Assembly: GCA_020026225.1 (NCBI GenBank) | Contig: JAHHQU010000039.1 | Location: 1 to 20,740, forward strand | Origin: Phocaeicola sp. | Lineage (GTDB): Bacteria; Bacteroidota; Bacteroidia; Bacteroidales; Bacteroidaceae | DNA length: 20,740 bases | Direction: 5' to 3' | Part shown: one piece after another, positions 1 to 6,915 of the stretch | Numbering within the stretch: the first letter of the stretch is position 1 | Layout: each line of letters begins with the position of its first letter | Notes under the pieces: model-generated | What the model was told of the DNA's origin: nothing | Database searches by the model: none | The model's input: the letters and a program-made list of their open reading frames with translations, nothing else | Made by a program: the position numbers and the translations under genes

Positions 1-162
1 TCTCACCTGACTGAGCACATGAAGCTCAACAGAAAAGATTATAGCACTGAAAGAGCTTTGACAACATTAGTAGGTAAGCGTCGTTCGTTGTTGGACTACT
101 TGAAAGCCCGCGACATCGAAAGATACCGTAACATTGTTAAAGAACTTGGCTTGCGTAAGTAA
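1..162 (+). CDS. rpsO: 30S ribosomal protein S15, C-terminal part (5' end outside window)
   Basis: The first frame reads straight into a TAA at 160-162 and gives 53 residues. They match the C-terminal half of ribosomal protein S15: an EHMKLNRKDYSTERAL stretch, then GKRRSLLDYLKARDIERYRNIVKELGLRK, which aligns by eye with the E. coli S15 ending ([28 protein letters not shown]). S15 is a primary-binding protein of the small subunit and binds the central domain of 16S rRNA. About 35 residues are missing on the left because the window begins inside the gene; this is a window edge, not a real truncation. A strong terminator follows about 30 nt downstream, so the gene ends its transcript here. Confidence 0.95.
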   Translation, partial: SHLTEHMKLNRKDYSTERALTTLVGKRRSLLDYLKARDIERYRNIVKELGLRK

Positions 163-190
163 TTTATTGCTTGCTGCAACCTTATTAAAA

Positions 191-232
191 AATGAGTTGT
201 CTTCCTGTTTTGGAAAGGCAACTCATTTTTTT
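191..232 (+). terminator. rho-independent terminator of rpsO
   Basis: A stem formed by AATGAGTTG (191-199) and CAACTCATT (219-227) is extended inward by several more pairs around a short loop near 206-211. It is followed directly by a T-run (227-232). It lies 29 nt after the rpsO stop codon in the correct orientation. Confidence 0.85.
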
Positions 233-281
233 ATGTCTTTTCGAGAAAGTAAGATCTCCAAAGAGGTGATTTTATATAATT

Positions 282-343
282 AAAATGAGAGCGTCTCCTC
301 AGAATGCAGTTGATGTTGCATTTTGAGGAGACGCTCTCATTTT
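282..343 (-). terminator. long hairpin terminator of the mtnN-luxS operon, possibly bidirectional
   Basis: Positions 282-308 pair with 317-343 to give a 27-bp stem with a single G-T wobble and an 8-nt loop (309-316). Both flanks are A/T-rich, so each strand has U residues after the stem. It sits 15 nt beyond the luxS stop on the minus strand and, for the plus strand, backs up the rpsO terminator. Confidence 0.8.
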
Positions 344-357
344 TGGGGTGCCTTTAT

Positions 358-837
358 TTAGGCAGGGTAGACTAAGTTAGCTTCGGTAGCTACTTTCAAG
401 ACTTCATTGAGGTATTTATTGGCTTCCCAACGTGCCATTGGAAGATTCATCAGCAGATAGTTTCCGCAATCGTGTTCGGTAGCTCCTGGTATTTCTCCTT
501 CGTAATTAGCGATGAACTCAAATGTTTCTATCATAAGAGGAAGGACATCACGTGAAGTTAGGTCGCCTTTAACAATCAAGTAATTGCCTGTTAAGCATCC
601 CATCGGTCCCCAATAAACGATTTTATCGGCCCAAACAGGATGGTTGCGTAGGAAAGTAGCAGCCAAATGTTCCATGGTATGAATGGCAGACGGACTCAAA
701 GCCGGTTCGCGGTTTGGTTCCTTCATGCGTACATCGAATGTTGTTACGATTTCATTTCCCACTTGGTCTTGGCGTGAAACGTAAATTCCACGCAGCAAAT
801 GGATGTGGTCTACAGTAAAACTAGGAATTTTCTTCAT
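358..837 (-). CDS. luxS: S-ribosylhomocysteine lyase (AI-2 synthase)
   Basis: This cytoplasmic enzyme cleaves S-ribosylhomocysteine to homocysteine and 4,5-dihydroxy-2,3-pentanedione, the precursor of autoinducer 2. The 159-residue product has the usual LuxS length and key residues. The metal-binding HTMEH motif is at residues 53-57, the catalytic cysteine is C81 in GPMGCLTG, and the third metal ligand is C124 in EHDCGNY. The ATG at 837 follows the mtnN stop by only 7 nt, so the two are clearly co-transcribed with mtnN first, matching the order of the reactions. A 27-bp hairpin just downstream ends the transcript. Whether the main role is recycling of the methyl cycle or signalling cannot be decided from sequence. 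Confidence 0.96.
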   Translation of the reverse strand: MKKIPSFTVDHIHLLRGIYVSRQDQVGNEIVTTFDVRMKEPNREPALSPSAIHTMEHLAATFLRNHPVWADKIVYWGPMGCLTGNYLIVKGDLTSRDVLPLMIETFEFIANYEGEIPGATEHDCGNYLLMNLPMARWEANKYLNEVLKVATEANLVYPA

Positions 838-844
838 GATTCTG

Positions 845-1543
845 TTAGATTTTGTTTGGCAAAGCGTGTAGGAAAGTTTCAGTCACATGGAAAGAACGGT
901 CGGCCATTTCACCCCAAAAGTTCAAGTACTGGTCGAAGTTCTTGTCTACTTCTCCTGGAGTGTCGCTGATGATACGGAAACTGATGAAGGGTACTTCAAA
1001 TAAATGGCATACCTGAGCAATTGCAGCTGATTCCATATCTACTGCCAGTCCTTCTGGAAAATTTGCCTTGATTTCGTTCAATTGTTCTCTGTCTGAGATG
1101 AATTTGTCTCCTGTACAGATTAAACCGCCGTGAATGGCTGTTTCTGTGTCGAGTGACATTGCGGTATTGTATAGCGTTTCGTTACCTTTGAAATAAGTAG
1201 GTAGCCCTTGAATTTGTCCGTAGGCATTTCCTTCACCACACCAAACATCGTGATATACAATTTGTTGGCTAGCTACTACATCCATAACTTTCAGACAGTT
1301 GTCAATACCTCCGGCAACCCCTGTGCTGATGATACAATCTGGCTGGAAGTTGTTGATGAGTTCTACAGTTCCTGCTGCTGCATTCACTTTTCCGATGCCG
1401 CACTGCATCAAAATAACGGTATTATTCTTGATTTTTCCTTCAATGTATTTGAAAGGGCCTACTGTACGTTCACTCTTTTCAGTCAATTGGTTTGCCAGTT
1501 GCTTCTGTTCAGAAGACATAGCGGTAATGATTCCTATATTCAT
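845..1543 (-). CDS. mtnN: 5'-methylthioadenosine/S-adenosylhomocysteine nucleosidase
   Basis: The enzyme removes adenine from S-adenosylhomocysteine and methylthioadenosine, feeding S-ribosylhomocysteine to the LuxS encoded 7 nt downstream. The 232-residue product is the normal family length. It begins MNIGIITAMSSE, with the conserved glutamate at E12. STGVAGGID lies at 73-81, CTGDKFIS at 143-150, and the active-site pair is E171 in VDMESAA and D194 in ISDTPGE, matching the E. coli Pfs residues E12/E174/D197. Its start lies about 23 nt after a TAAATTTG promoter element. The plus-strand reading frame overlapping its 5' end is only an open extension of the divergent membrane-protein gene. Confidence 0.95.
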   Translation of the reverse strand: MNIGIITAMSSEQKQLANQLTEKSERTVGPFKYIEGKIKNNTVILMQCGIGKVNAAAGTVELINNFQPDCIISTGVAGGIDNCLKVMDVVASQQIVYHDVWCGEGNAYGQIQGLPTYFKGNETLYNTAMSLDTETAIHGGLICTGDKFISDREQLNEIKANFPEGLAVDMESAAIAQVCHLFEVPFISFRIISDTPGEVDKNFDQYLNFWGEMADRSFHVTETFLHALPNKI

Positions 1544-1566
1544 GCGTTAAATTTAAATTTCGGCAA

Positions 1567-1574
1567 CAAATTTA
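1567..1574 (-). promoter_or_regulatory. -7 element of the mtnN-luxS promoter
   Basis: The minus strand reads TAAATTTG, matching the Bacteroidetes -7 consensus TAnnTTTG, 23 nt before the mtnN ATG. No clear TTTG -33 box is visible at the expected distance, so the call rests on the -7 element and position. Confidence 0.55.
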
Positions 1575-1597
1575 CAATTTTTCAAGGACTATTGTGT

Positions 1598-1605
1598 TAT
1601 CTTTG
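1598..1605 (+). promoter_or_regulatory. -7 element of the YfhO-family gene promoter
   Basis: TATCTTTG fits TAnnTTTG exactly and is the form seen repeatedly in this window. It would start transcription near 1611, leaving a leader of about 75 nt before the ATG at 1685. No convincing -33 box is seen; the expected position overlaps the divergent mtnN promoter region. Confidence 0.5.
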
Positions 1606-1684
1606 TCAGCTGAAAATCAGTGCGACTGTTTTATTTTCCTTTATTTTAGGATATAGCAGTCAGAAACTTAACAATTATTTAACT

Positions 1685-4174
1685 ATGAATCTTTTCAAAA
1701 AATTAATTCCCGATGCAATCGCTATCCTTCTTTTTGTGGTGATTTCATTTGCCTATTTCTTTCCGGCTGTTACCGAAGGAAGAATTCTTGCCCAGCACGA
1801 TGCTGTAGCAGGTATCGGTTCAGGACAGGAGTCGAAGGAATACATGGAAAAGACAGGTGAACGTACTCGTTGGACCAATGCAATTTTTGGTGGAATGCCT
1901 ACGTATCAGATGGCACCAAGTTATCGCTCTACTGATACCTTGTCTTTCCTGCAGAATATTTATCATCTGTTTTTGCCTACGTATGTGTGGTATGTGTTCT
2001 CCATGCTGTTAGGCTTTTACATCTTACTCCGTGCCTTTGATTTTAAAGTATGGATGTCGGCTTTGGGGGCCATTTTATGGGCTTTTTCTTCGTATTTTTT
2101 CATCATTATAGCGGCTGGACATATCTGGAAGTTGGTGACTTTAGCTTACATCCCGCCTACTATTGCTGGATTGGTGCTGACTTATCGAGGAAAATATCTT
2201 ATCGGTGGGTTGGTAACGGCCCTGTTCGTGGCTCTTCAGATTGCTTCCAATCATCCACAGATGAGTTATTATTTCTTGTTCGTCATGGCGTTTATGGCTC
2301 TTGCTTATGGAGCGATGGCTTATAAGGAGAATAAGCTTCCGTCATTCTTCAAGGCTACTGGAGTTTTGGTGGTGGCGGGACTATTGGGCGTCTGTATCAA
2401 TTTATCCAATTTGTATCATACGTACCAATATAGCAAGGAAAGTATGCGAGGTAAGAGTGAATTGGTGAAGCCAAATTCTTCGAATCAGACAGATAGCGGG
2501 TTGGAACGTGACTATATTACTCAGTGGAGCTATGGTATCGGTGAAACTTTTTCCTTGCTGGTCCCTAACGTAAAAGGAGGTGCATCTGTTCCTCTGTCGG
2601 AGAATGCAAAAGCAATGCAGAAGGCAAATCCGATGTATCAAGGACTTTATTCCCAAATCGGACAGTATTGGGGAGAACAGCCTGGAACTTCCGGTCCGGT
2701 TTATGTAGGTGCTTTCGTATTGTTTCTTTTCTTTTTGGGATGCTTTGTTGTAAAAGGTCCTATGAAGTGGGCTTTGGTGGGCGGTACCTTGTTCTCTATT
2801 GTTCTGTCGTGGGGAAAGAATTTCATGGGACCGACTGATTTCTTCATTGATTTTGTTCCGATGTATAATAAGTTCCGTGCCGTATCATCCATTTTGGTCG
2901 TTGCAGAATTTACAATACCTCTTTTGGCTGTTATGGCATTGAAGGAAGTGATGGAACGTCCTGCTATTTTGAAGGATCAGGCGAAAGCCTTTTATATTAG
3001 TTTGGGATTGACTGCAGGTCTTTCGTTCTTGTTTGCGGTGGCTCCGCATGTCTTTTTCCCATCGTATTTCTCTAGTATGGAATTAAGCGCTTTGCAGCAG
3101 GCCATTCCGCAGGACCAGTTGACTCCTATTTTATTGAATCTGGAAGAAATGCGTACGGCTATTTTCACTTCGGATGCATGGCGCAGCTGTTTCATCATAT
3201 TGTTAGGTGCCGGTGTTCTCTTTGTGTATAGTACTGGACGATTGAATTCAACTGTGACTTTGGTTTTGTTGGCTGCTTTGTGTTTGGTGGATATGTGGGA
3301 CGTGAATAAGCGTTACCTTTATGATGGACAGTTCGTGGCGAGAGGTTCAGAGATGAAGCCTTATTTAAAGCCCACGGAAACTGACCGCAAGATTTTGGAA
3401 GACAAAACGCTGGATTACCGTGTACTGAATTTGGCTGTCAATACATTCAATGAAAACAATACTGCTTATTGGCATAAGAGCATCGGTGGATATCATGCCG
3501 CAAAACTTCGTCGTTATCAGGAAATGATAGAAATGCATATTCAGCATGAAATGGAGGATATCTTCAAAAAACTTCCTGAAGCAGGAGGAGATATGAAGCA
3601 GGTTGATGCAAATGCTTTCCCCGTGTTGAATATGTTGAATACTCGCTATTTCATTCTTCCGTTGCAACGGGGACAGACGGTCCCTGTATTCAATCCGCAT
3701 GCCTTAGGAAATGCTTGGTTTGTAGATAATGTGAAACTGGTAGACAATGCGAATGAGGAAATGGCTGCTTTGAATCAGGTGAACCCAGCTCATACAGCTG
3801 TCGTAGATAAACGTTTTGCAGACGTAGTGAAACAGGAGGGAAGTGCATCAGATCAGACGCGCAGTATCGTTTTGACCGAGTATCAACCGAATGCGCTAAA
3901 GTATGAAGTGAATTCAGCTGAGGGGGGAACCGTCGTTTTCTCTGAGATTTATTATCCGGGATGGTTGTCCTTCATTGATGGGAAAGAAGTAGAACATGGT
4001 CGGGCCGATTATATTCTTCGTGTTTTGAATGTACCGGCAGGTAAGCATGTCATAGAGTTCAAGTTTGATCCAAAATCTTTGCATGTTACTGAAACGATTG
4101 CTTATATAGCATTGGCTTTGTTGGCGGTTGGAGTCGTTGCAGCAGGAATCTTGTTCCGACGTAAGAAGATTTGA
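1685..4174 (+). CDS. YfhO-family polytopic membrane protein
   Basis: The 829-residue product begins MNLFKKLIPDAIAILLF and has many hydrophobic segments, the first at about residues 9-27 and the last at the very C-terminus, ending in RRKKI. After a membrane-rich region of roughly 560 residues there is a large soluble part. Its end carries a motif typical of YfhO proteins: EIYYPGWLSFIDGKEVEHG, then VPAGKHVIEFKFDP, then the final helix. YfhO proteins have a GT-C-like organisation; in Gram-positive bacteria they help add sugars to teichoic acids using lipid-linked donors. In Bacteroidales the substrate is unknown, so a role in extracytoplasmic sugar transfer is inference. The frame stays open upstream to about 1208, but that extension lies within mtnN on the other strand and gives non-membrane sequence. 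The ATG at 1685 follows the promoter at 1598-1605 and is preferred. Confidence 0.85.
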   Translation: MNLFKKLIPDAIAILLFVVISFAYFFPAVTEGRILAQHDAVAGIGSGQESKEYMEKTGERTRWTNAIFGGMPTYQMAPSYRSTDTLSFLQNIYHLFLPTYVWYVFSMLLGFYILLRAFDFKVWMSALGAILWAFSSYFFIIIAAGHIWKLVTLAYIPPTIAGLVLTYRGKYLIGGLVTALFVALQIASNHPQMSYYFLFVMAFMALAYGAMAYKENKLPSFFKATGVLVVAGLLGVCINLSNLYHTYQYSKESMRGKSELVKPNSSNQTDSGLERDYITQWSYGIGETFSLLVPNVKGGASVPLSENAKAMQKANPMYQGLYSQIGQYWGEQPGTSGPVYVGAFVLFLFFLGCFVVKGPMKWALVGGTLFSIVLSWGKNFMGPTDFFIDFVPMYNKFRAVSSILVVAEFTIPLLAVMALKEVMERPAILKDQAKAFYISLGLTAGLSFLFAVAPHVFFPSYFSSMELSALQQAIPQDQLTPILLNLEEMRTAIFTSDAWRSCFIILLGAGVLFVYSTGRLNSTVTLVLLAALCLVDMWDVNKRYLYDGQFVARGSEMKPYLKPTETDRKILEDKTLDYRVLNLAVNTFNENNTAYWHKSIGGYHAAKLRRYQEMIEMHIQHEMEDIFKKLPEAGGDMKQVDANAFPVLNMLNTRYFILPLQRGQTVPVFNPHALGNAWFVDNVKLVDNANEEMAALNQVNPAHTAVVDKRFADVVKQEGSASDQTRSIVLTEYQPNALKYEVNSAEGGTVVFSEIYYPGWLSFIDGKEVEHGRADYILRVLNVPAGKHVIEFKFDPKSLHVTETIAYIALALLAVGVVAAGILFRRKKI

Positions 4175-4195
4175 GTTCAACTCATGGAATATGAA

Positions 4196-4243
4196 AATAG
4201 CCCTGTCTATACTTGATTCAAGTATAGACAGGGCTATTCTTTT
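4196..4243 (+). terminator. terminator of the YfhO-family gene, probably bidirectional
   Basis: AATAGCCCTGTCTATACTTG (4196-4215) pairs with its complement (4219-4238) around a 3-nt loop, followed by TCTTTT. It begins 22 nt after the stop. The A-rich left flank would give U residues on the minus strand, so it can also stop transcripts coming from the sialidase gene. Confidence 0.8.
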
Positions 4244-4319
4244 ATAATCGGAGCTTTCCTGTATTGAATTTGGCTGTGCACTTTTAAGTCTTAGATGTTT
4301 TTGTGACAGCCGAATATTG

Positions 4320-4362
4320 GATTGAATCTCTTTGTAGGAGTATACAGTCCTCTACTTCAATC
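4320..4362 (-). terminator. weak 3' stem-loop abutting the sialidase stop codon
   Basis: GATTGAA (4320-4326) pairs with TTCAATC (4356-4362), with further partial pairing inside (GTAGG with CCTCTAC). It lies directly after the sialidase stop on the minus strand but lacks a U-run, so it may be a 3'-end stabiliser rather than a terminator. The stronger hairpin at 4196-4243 lies further on. Confidence 0.3.
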
Positions 4363-5997
4363 TTATTTGATAAGGTCTTTCAACTTAACGGTTTGGAAAG
4401 TCATGTGAGCCACACTGCTTTCATACAGGATACCTATCGTTTCTTTATCGACCATTGTCAAGCAGGAATATCCCCATCCGTAACCTTCATCAAGCAGAAT
4501 CTGGTGGTCAGAATTCCAGGTATATCCACCGTCCAAACTCACTTTAATGGTGATGTCTTTACGTTCTGTTGTAGAATTAGGATTTGAGAATATCAAAAGG
4601 TCTTTTCCTAATACGTTGTCTTCAGCTTTTACGCTGATGAGGCTGGCCATACATACAGGTTCTCTCAAAGCAGTACGAGAAGACTCATGCTCTTTCCAGG
4701 TCTTACCTAAATCTTTAGTGGTATATACAGCACGACTGCCACCTCGGTTGTCACGCATGTTCAGCATCAAAACTCCTGGCTCTATTTCGGCAACCTGTGA
4801 TTCCGTTGTATTGGTACGGGCTAAGTTGTGAATCTTCCAAGTCTTTCCGCTGTCTTTTGAGAACATGATACCGGCATTCGGAATGCGGGTCTTATCGATG
4901 TATTGAATAGGGAATACTAAAGTTCCGTCTTCCATGGTAATGCCTCTGCCAGGACCTTGCAACAAGAAATACCATTCAGGTAATTTCACCTGTTCGGTGA
5001 TGTTGATAGGTGCTGACCAAGTTTTTCCGTCATCTGTACTTTTAGCCAATACCAATTGGGCAGTTGTGTTTATGGTTGTTCCTTGATGTGAACTCCACCA
5101 AGCACGTTGGTTTCCCATGCCGTGAGTCCAGGCCGCAACAATCCATACGGTGTTTGTTTTTGTATCTACAAGGATAGAAGGGTCGCCAACTCCATTCTGT
5201 GCAGCAGGCAGACCACCGTATTCACCGAAAGACATAGGAATACGCATCTTTTCCCAAGTTCTTCCTCCATCGGTACTGCGACTTAAACCTATATCCACAT
5301 GCTCTTGTAAGTCGACACTGTTGTTGTGACGTACATCATACACTCCAAGGAGCGTGCCTTTGTTGGTCGTGACCAACCCTGGAATACGGAAGGCTGCTGA
5401 ACCGTCATTGCCTGCATGACGGACACCGATACCCATTTTCCTTTCCAGATTTTTTTCCGAAACAGTCTTAAGTGGAAGTTCCTTTCCGTCTGCTTGGATG
5501 GAAGTGACTTCTGCTGTTATTTTGGTATCTAAGGAAGCATTGTCGTTCATTTCCACACTTACCCAAAAGAAATTGTATCCAGGGAAGAGTTTCTGTGAGC
5601 AATTGAAATGAACCTCATGCTTTTTCGGATGTACTTCATCGTTCTTGATGGAATATGAAGGTATGGCTGATAAGGTATTTTTGACATTATGGCTGGAAAT
5701 ATAATCCACGGGAGCAAAACGGTTTTTGCCTCTGTCCTGTAGAGCTTCTGTACCTCCGTAGTATAACTTTACAGCTTTGATTAGTGACAGAGGAACTTCT
5801 TGCCCGAATTGAATACTCACTTCGTTCACCTGTTTGGTTTCTTGAGTGTTCAGACGCATGTAGAACAGAACGTTATCATGACGTTCTATTAATATAGGGA
5901 TTTGTGGACATTTTACGTAAACCGTATCAGCAGCCCATGTGCTGATAATAGCAAAAAGAGTAAAAAGAGAAGCGAAAAATCTTTTCATGGTATTCAA
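4363..5997 (-). CDS. nanH: exported exo-alpha-sialidase, GH33 type
   Basis: The 544-residue protein releases terminal sialic acids from host glycans. A signal peptide (MNTMKRFFASLFTLFAIISTWA) precedes a likely cleavage near residue 22. An N-terminal region of about 160 residues resembles the BNR-associated domain of Bacteroides sialidases, and the catalytic propeller starts near residue 190. The sialidase signature FRIP is at 203-206, giving the first active-site arginine R204. Five Asp boxes (S/TxDxGxTW) lie at 241-248, 320-327, 380-387, 427-434 and 487-494. RDNRGGSR at 415-422 likely supplies another arginine of the triad, and a tyrosine at 509-510 (YGWGYSC) is a candidate nucleophile. Length and layout match known Bacteroides sialidases. 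It lies 12 nt downstream of yhcH and is co-transcribed with it. No SusC/SusD pair or sialic acid transporter is adjacent. Confidence 0.93.
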   Translation of the reverse strand: MNTMKRFFASLFTLFAIISTWAADTVYVKCPQIPILIERHDNVLFYMRLNTQETKQVNEVSIQFGQEVPLSLIKAVKLYYGGTEALQDRGKNRFAPVDYISSHNVKNTLSAIPSYSIKNDEVHPKKHEVHFNCSQKLFPGYNFFWVSVEMNDNASLDTKITAEVTSIQADGKELPLKTVSEKNLERKMGIGVRHAGNDGSAAFRIPGLVTTNKGTLLGVYDVRHNNSVDLQEHVDIGLSRSTDGGRTWEKMRIPMSFGEYGGLPAAQNGVGDPSILVDTKTNTVWIVAAWTHGMGNQRAWWSSHQGTTINTTAQLVLAKSTDDGKTWSAPINITEQVKLPEWYFLLQGPGRGITMEDGTLVFPIQYIDKTRIPNAGIMFSKDSGKTWKIHNLARTNTTESQVAEIEPGVLMLNMRDNRGGSRAVYTTKDLGKTWKEHESSRTALREPVCMASLISVKAEDNVLGKDLLIFSNPNSTTERKDITIKVSLDGGYTWNSDHQILLDEGYGWGYSCLTMVDKETIGILYESSVAHMTFQTVKLKDLIK

Positions 5998-6009
5998 GTT
6001 TTGGGTTCG

Positions 6010-6459
6010 TTAGTTGATTTTAATTTTAGCGATGAGTTTACGGACCTTGCCTTCTCCGATAATAGGAGCATGGGCATCTTCGGGATAGAAAATAGCAAAT
6101 TGTCCCGGCTGCAAGTCAATGAAGCTTGTCGGACGATCAGCGTAAAAGGCACAATCTCTTTCTTTGTCGTAAGGTTGTACTTCTTCTTTCAAATCTTCTA
6201 TTGCTTTCCAGCCCATTCTTTCTTTACCTTCCAATAGAATTTGAATGTCAATGTAAGTACGGTGTAACTCGAGGACTTGCTTTTCAGCTGGAATCAATGT
6301 CGGATTGGCATTGTTGATGAACAGGTTATCTCCATCCAATTCAATTTTGCCGCACTCCGTATGGAGCAAATCATGCGTCTTTATATAATCAAAGACTTTT
6401 TTAAATAGCGGATGAAGTGATTCTATCCGTTCAGAGTTCTGTAAATTTGAAACAATCAT
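6010..6459 (-). CDS. YhcH/YjgK/YiaL (DUF386) family cupin-like protein
   Basis: The 149-residue product matches the YhcH/YjgK/YiaL family, small cupin-fold proteins often found in sialic acid and other sugar operons. Visible family features are HRTYIDIQILLEG (66-78), carrying a likely metal-binding histidine and acidic residue, and FAIFYPEDAHAP (121-132), carrying a second histidine at H130. The sialidase follows 12 nt downstream, so the pair forms one transcript and the context supports a role in handling released sialic acid. The exact reaction is not settled for the family; an anomerase-like or sugar-processing role is inference. There is no signal peptide, so it should be cytoplasmic. A promoter about 190 nt upstream serves the pair. 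Confidence 0.9.
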   Translation of the reverse strand: MIVSNLQNSERIESLHPLFKKVFDYIKTHDLLHTECGKIELDGDNLFINNANPTLIPAEKQVLELHRTYIDIQILLEGKERMGWKAIEDLKEEVQPYDKERDCAFYADRPTSFIDLQPGQFAIFYPEDAHAPIIGEGKVRKLIAKIKIN

Positions 6460-6650
6460 AGTCGTTATGTTTATTCTTTAATGTTGTTCGTTTGAGAAGG
6501 CAGAAGGGCTGTCTCTTGCTGCACTTTTGGGCTTTGATCTTTGAAGTCCACATCCTCTTTGTCGTTTTTCCAAAGGATGCTTAGAGAAGGCTTTTCCCAT
6601 TAACCGGCTTGTTTTTTTATGTCGGCTAGGACTTGCTTTGTTCTTGGTGT

Positions 6651-6681
6651 CAAAGATACCATAATCAAGGCCAAAAAGCAA
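6651..6681 (-). promoter_or_regulatory. promoter of the yhcH-sialidase operon
   Basis: On the minus strand TATCTTTG (6651-6658) fits the -7 consensus TAnnTTTG, and a TTG (6679-6681) lies exactly 20 nt upstream as a -33 box. Transcription would start near 6645, giving an unusually long leader before the yhcH ATG at 6459. Confidence 0.6.
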
Positions 6682-6797
6682 TATTCCGAGAAAGTTTTGT
6701 AAGGTTGTCTTCTCTCTATTGAAGGATTATCGTTTTCACGGGTTGGTTATGATTGTTTCAGACAGTTCTTGTCTTTTCCTGTAATTTGTATTATGTT

Positions 6798-6830
6798 TTT
6801 GGGACTGAAAAAAGTATTTTACTATTTTTG
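6798..6830 (+). promoter_or_regulatory. promoter of the S9 peptidase gene
   Basis: TTTG (6798-6801) and TATTTTTG (6823-6830) are separated by 21 nt, the spacing expected for the Bacteroidetes -33/-7 pair. The start would be near 6836, about 80 nt before the chosen ATG. Confidence 0.6.
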
Positions 6831-6915
6831 TGCGAAGTGTTGACAAAATGTGAGGAGAACAGCCAATTGATTGTTCTCATGTCTTTTGTATAATAAAAAT
6901 CATAACAGAGAGATA

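Larger units (their letters stand above)
6460..6915. other. 456-bp divergent intergenic region: yhcH leader and promoters on both strands
   Basis: No convincing gene is seen. The region holds a minus-strand promoter (6651-6681) with a roughly 185-nt leader running to yhcH, and a plus-strand promoter (6798-6830) for the peptidase gene. A 67-codon minus-strand frame (6478-6681) encodes a very basic peptide, but its start codon lies upstream of the predicted transcript start. Inside the leader, 6551-6558 pairs with 6572-6579 (CATCCTCT with AAAGGATG, one wobble) to form a hairpin. Confidence 0.5.

Noticed and set aside
1208..1684. N-terminal extension of the YfhO-family frame by 159 codons
   Set aside because: It lies antisense to mtnN, precedes the promoter at 1598-1605, and does not resemble the YfhO family. 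The ATG at 1685 starts directly with the first membrane segment.
6478..6681. Possible small basic protein on the minus strand
   Set aside because: Its start codon falls at or before the predicted promoter for yhcH, and no domain is recognisable. It is kept as an unexplained leader in the findings, not called as a gene.
6871..6915. Alternative start of the S9 peptidase 15 codons upstream
   Set aside because: It would put polar residues before the signal peptide; the ATG at 6916 gives a normal signal sequence.
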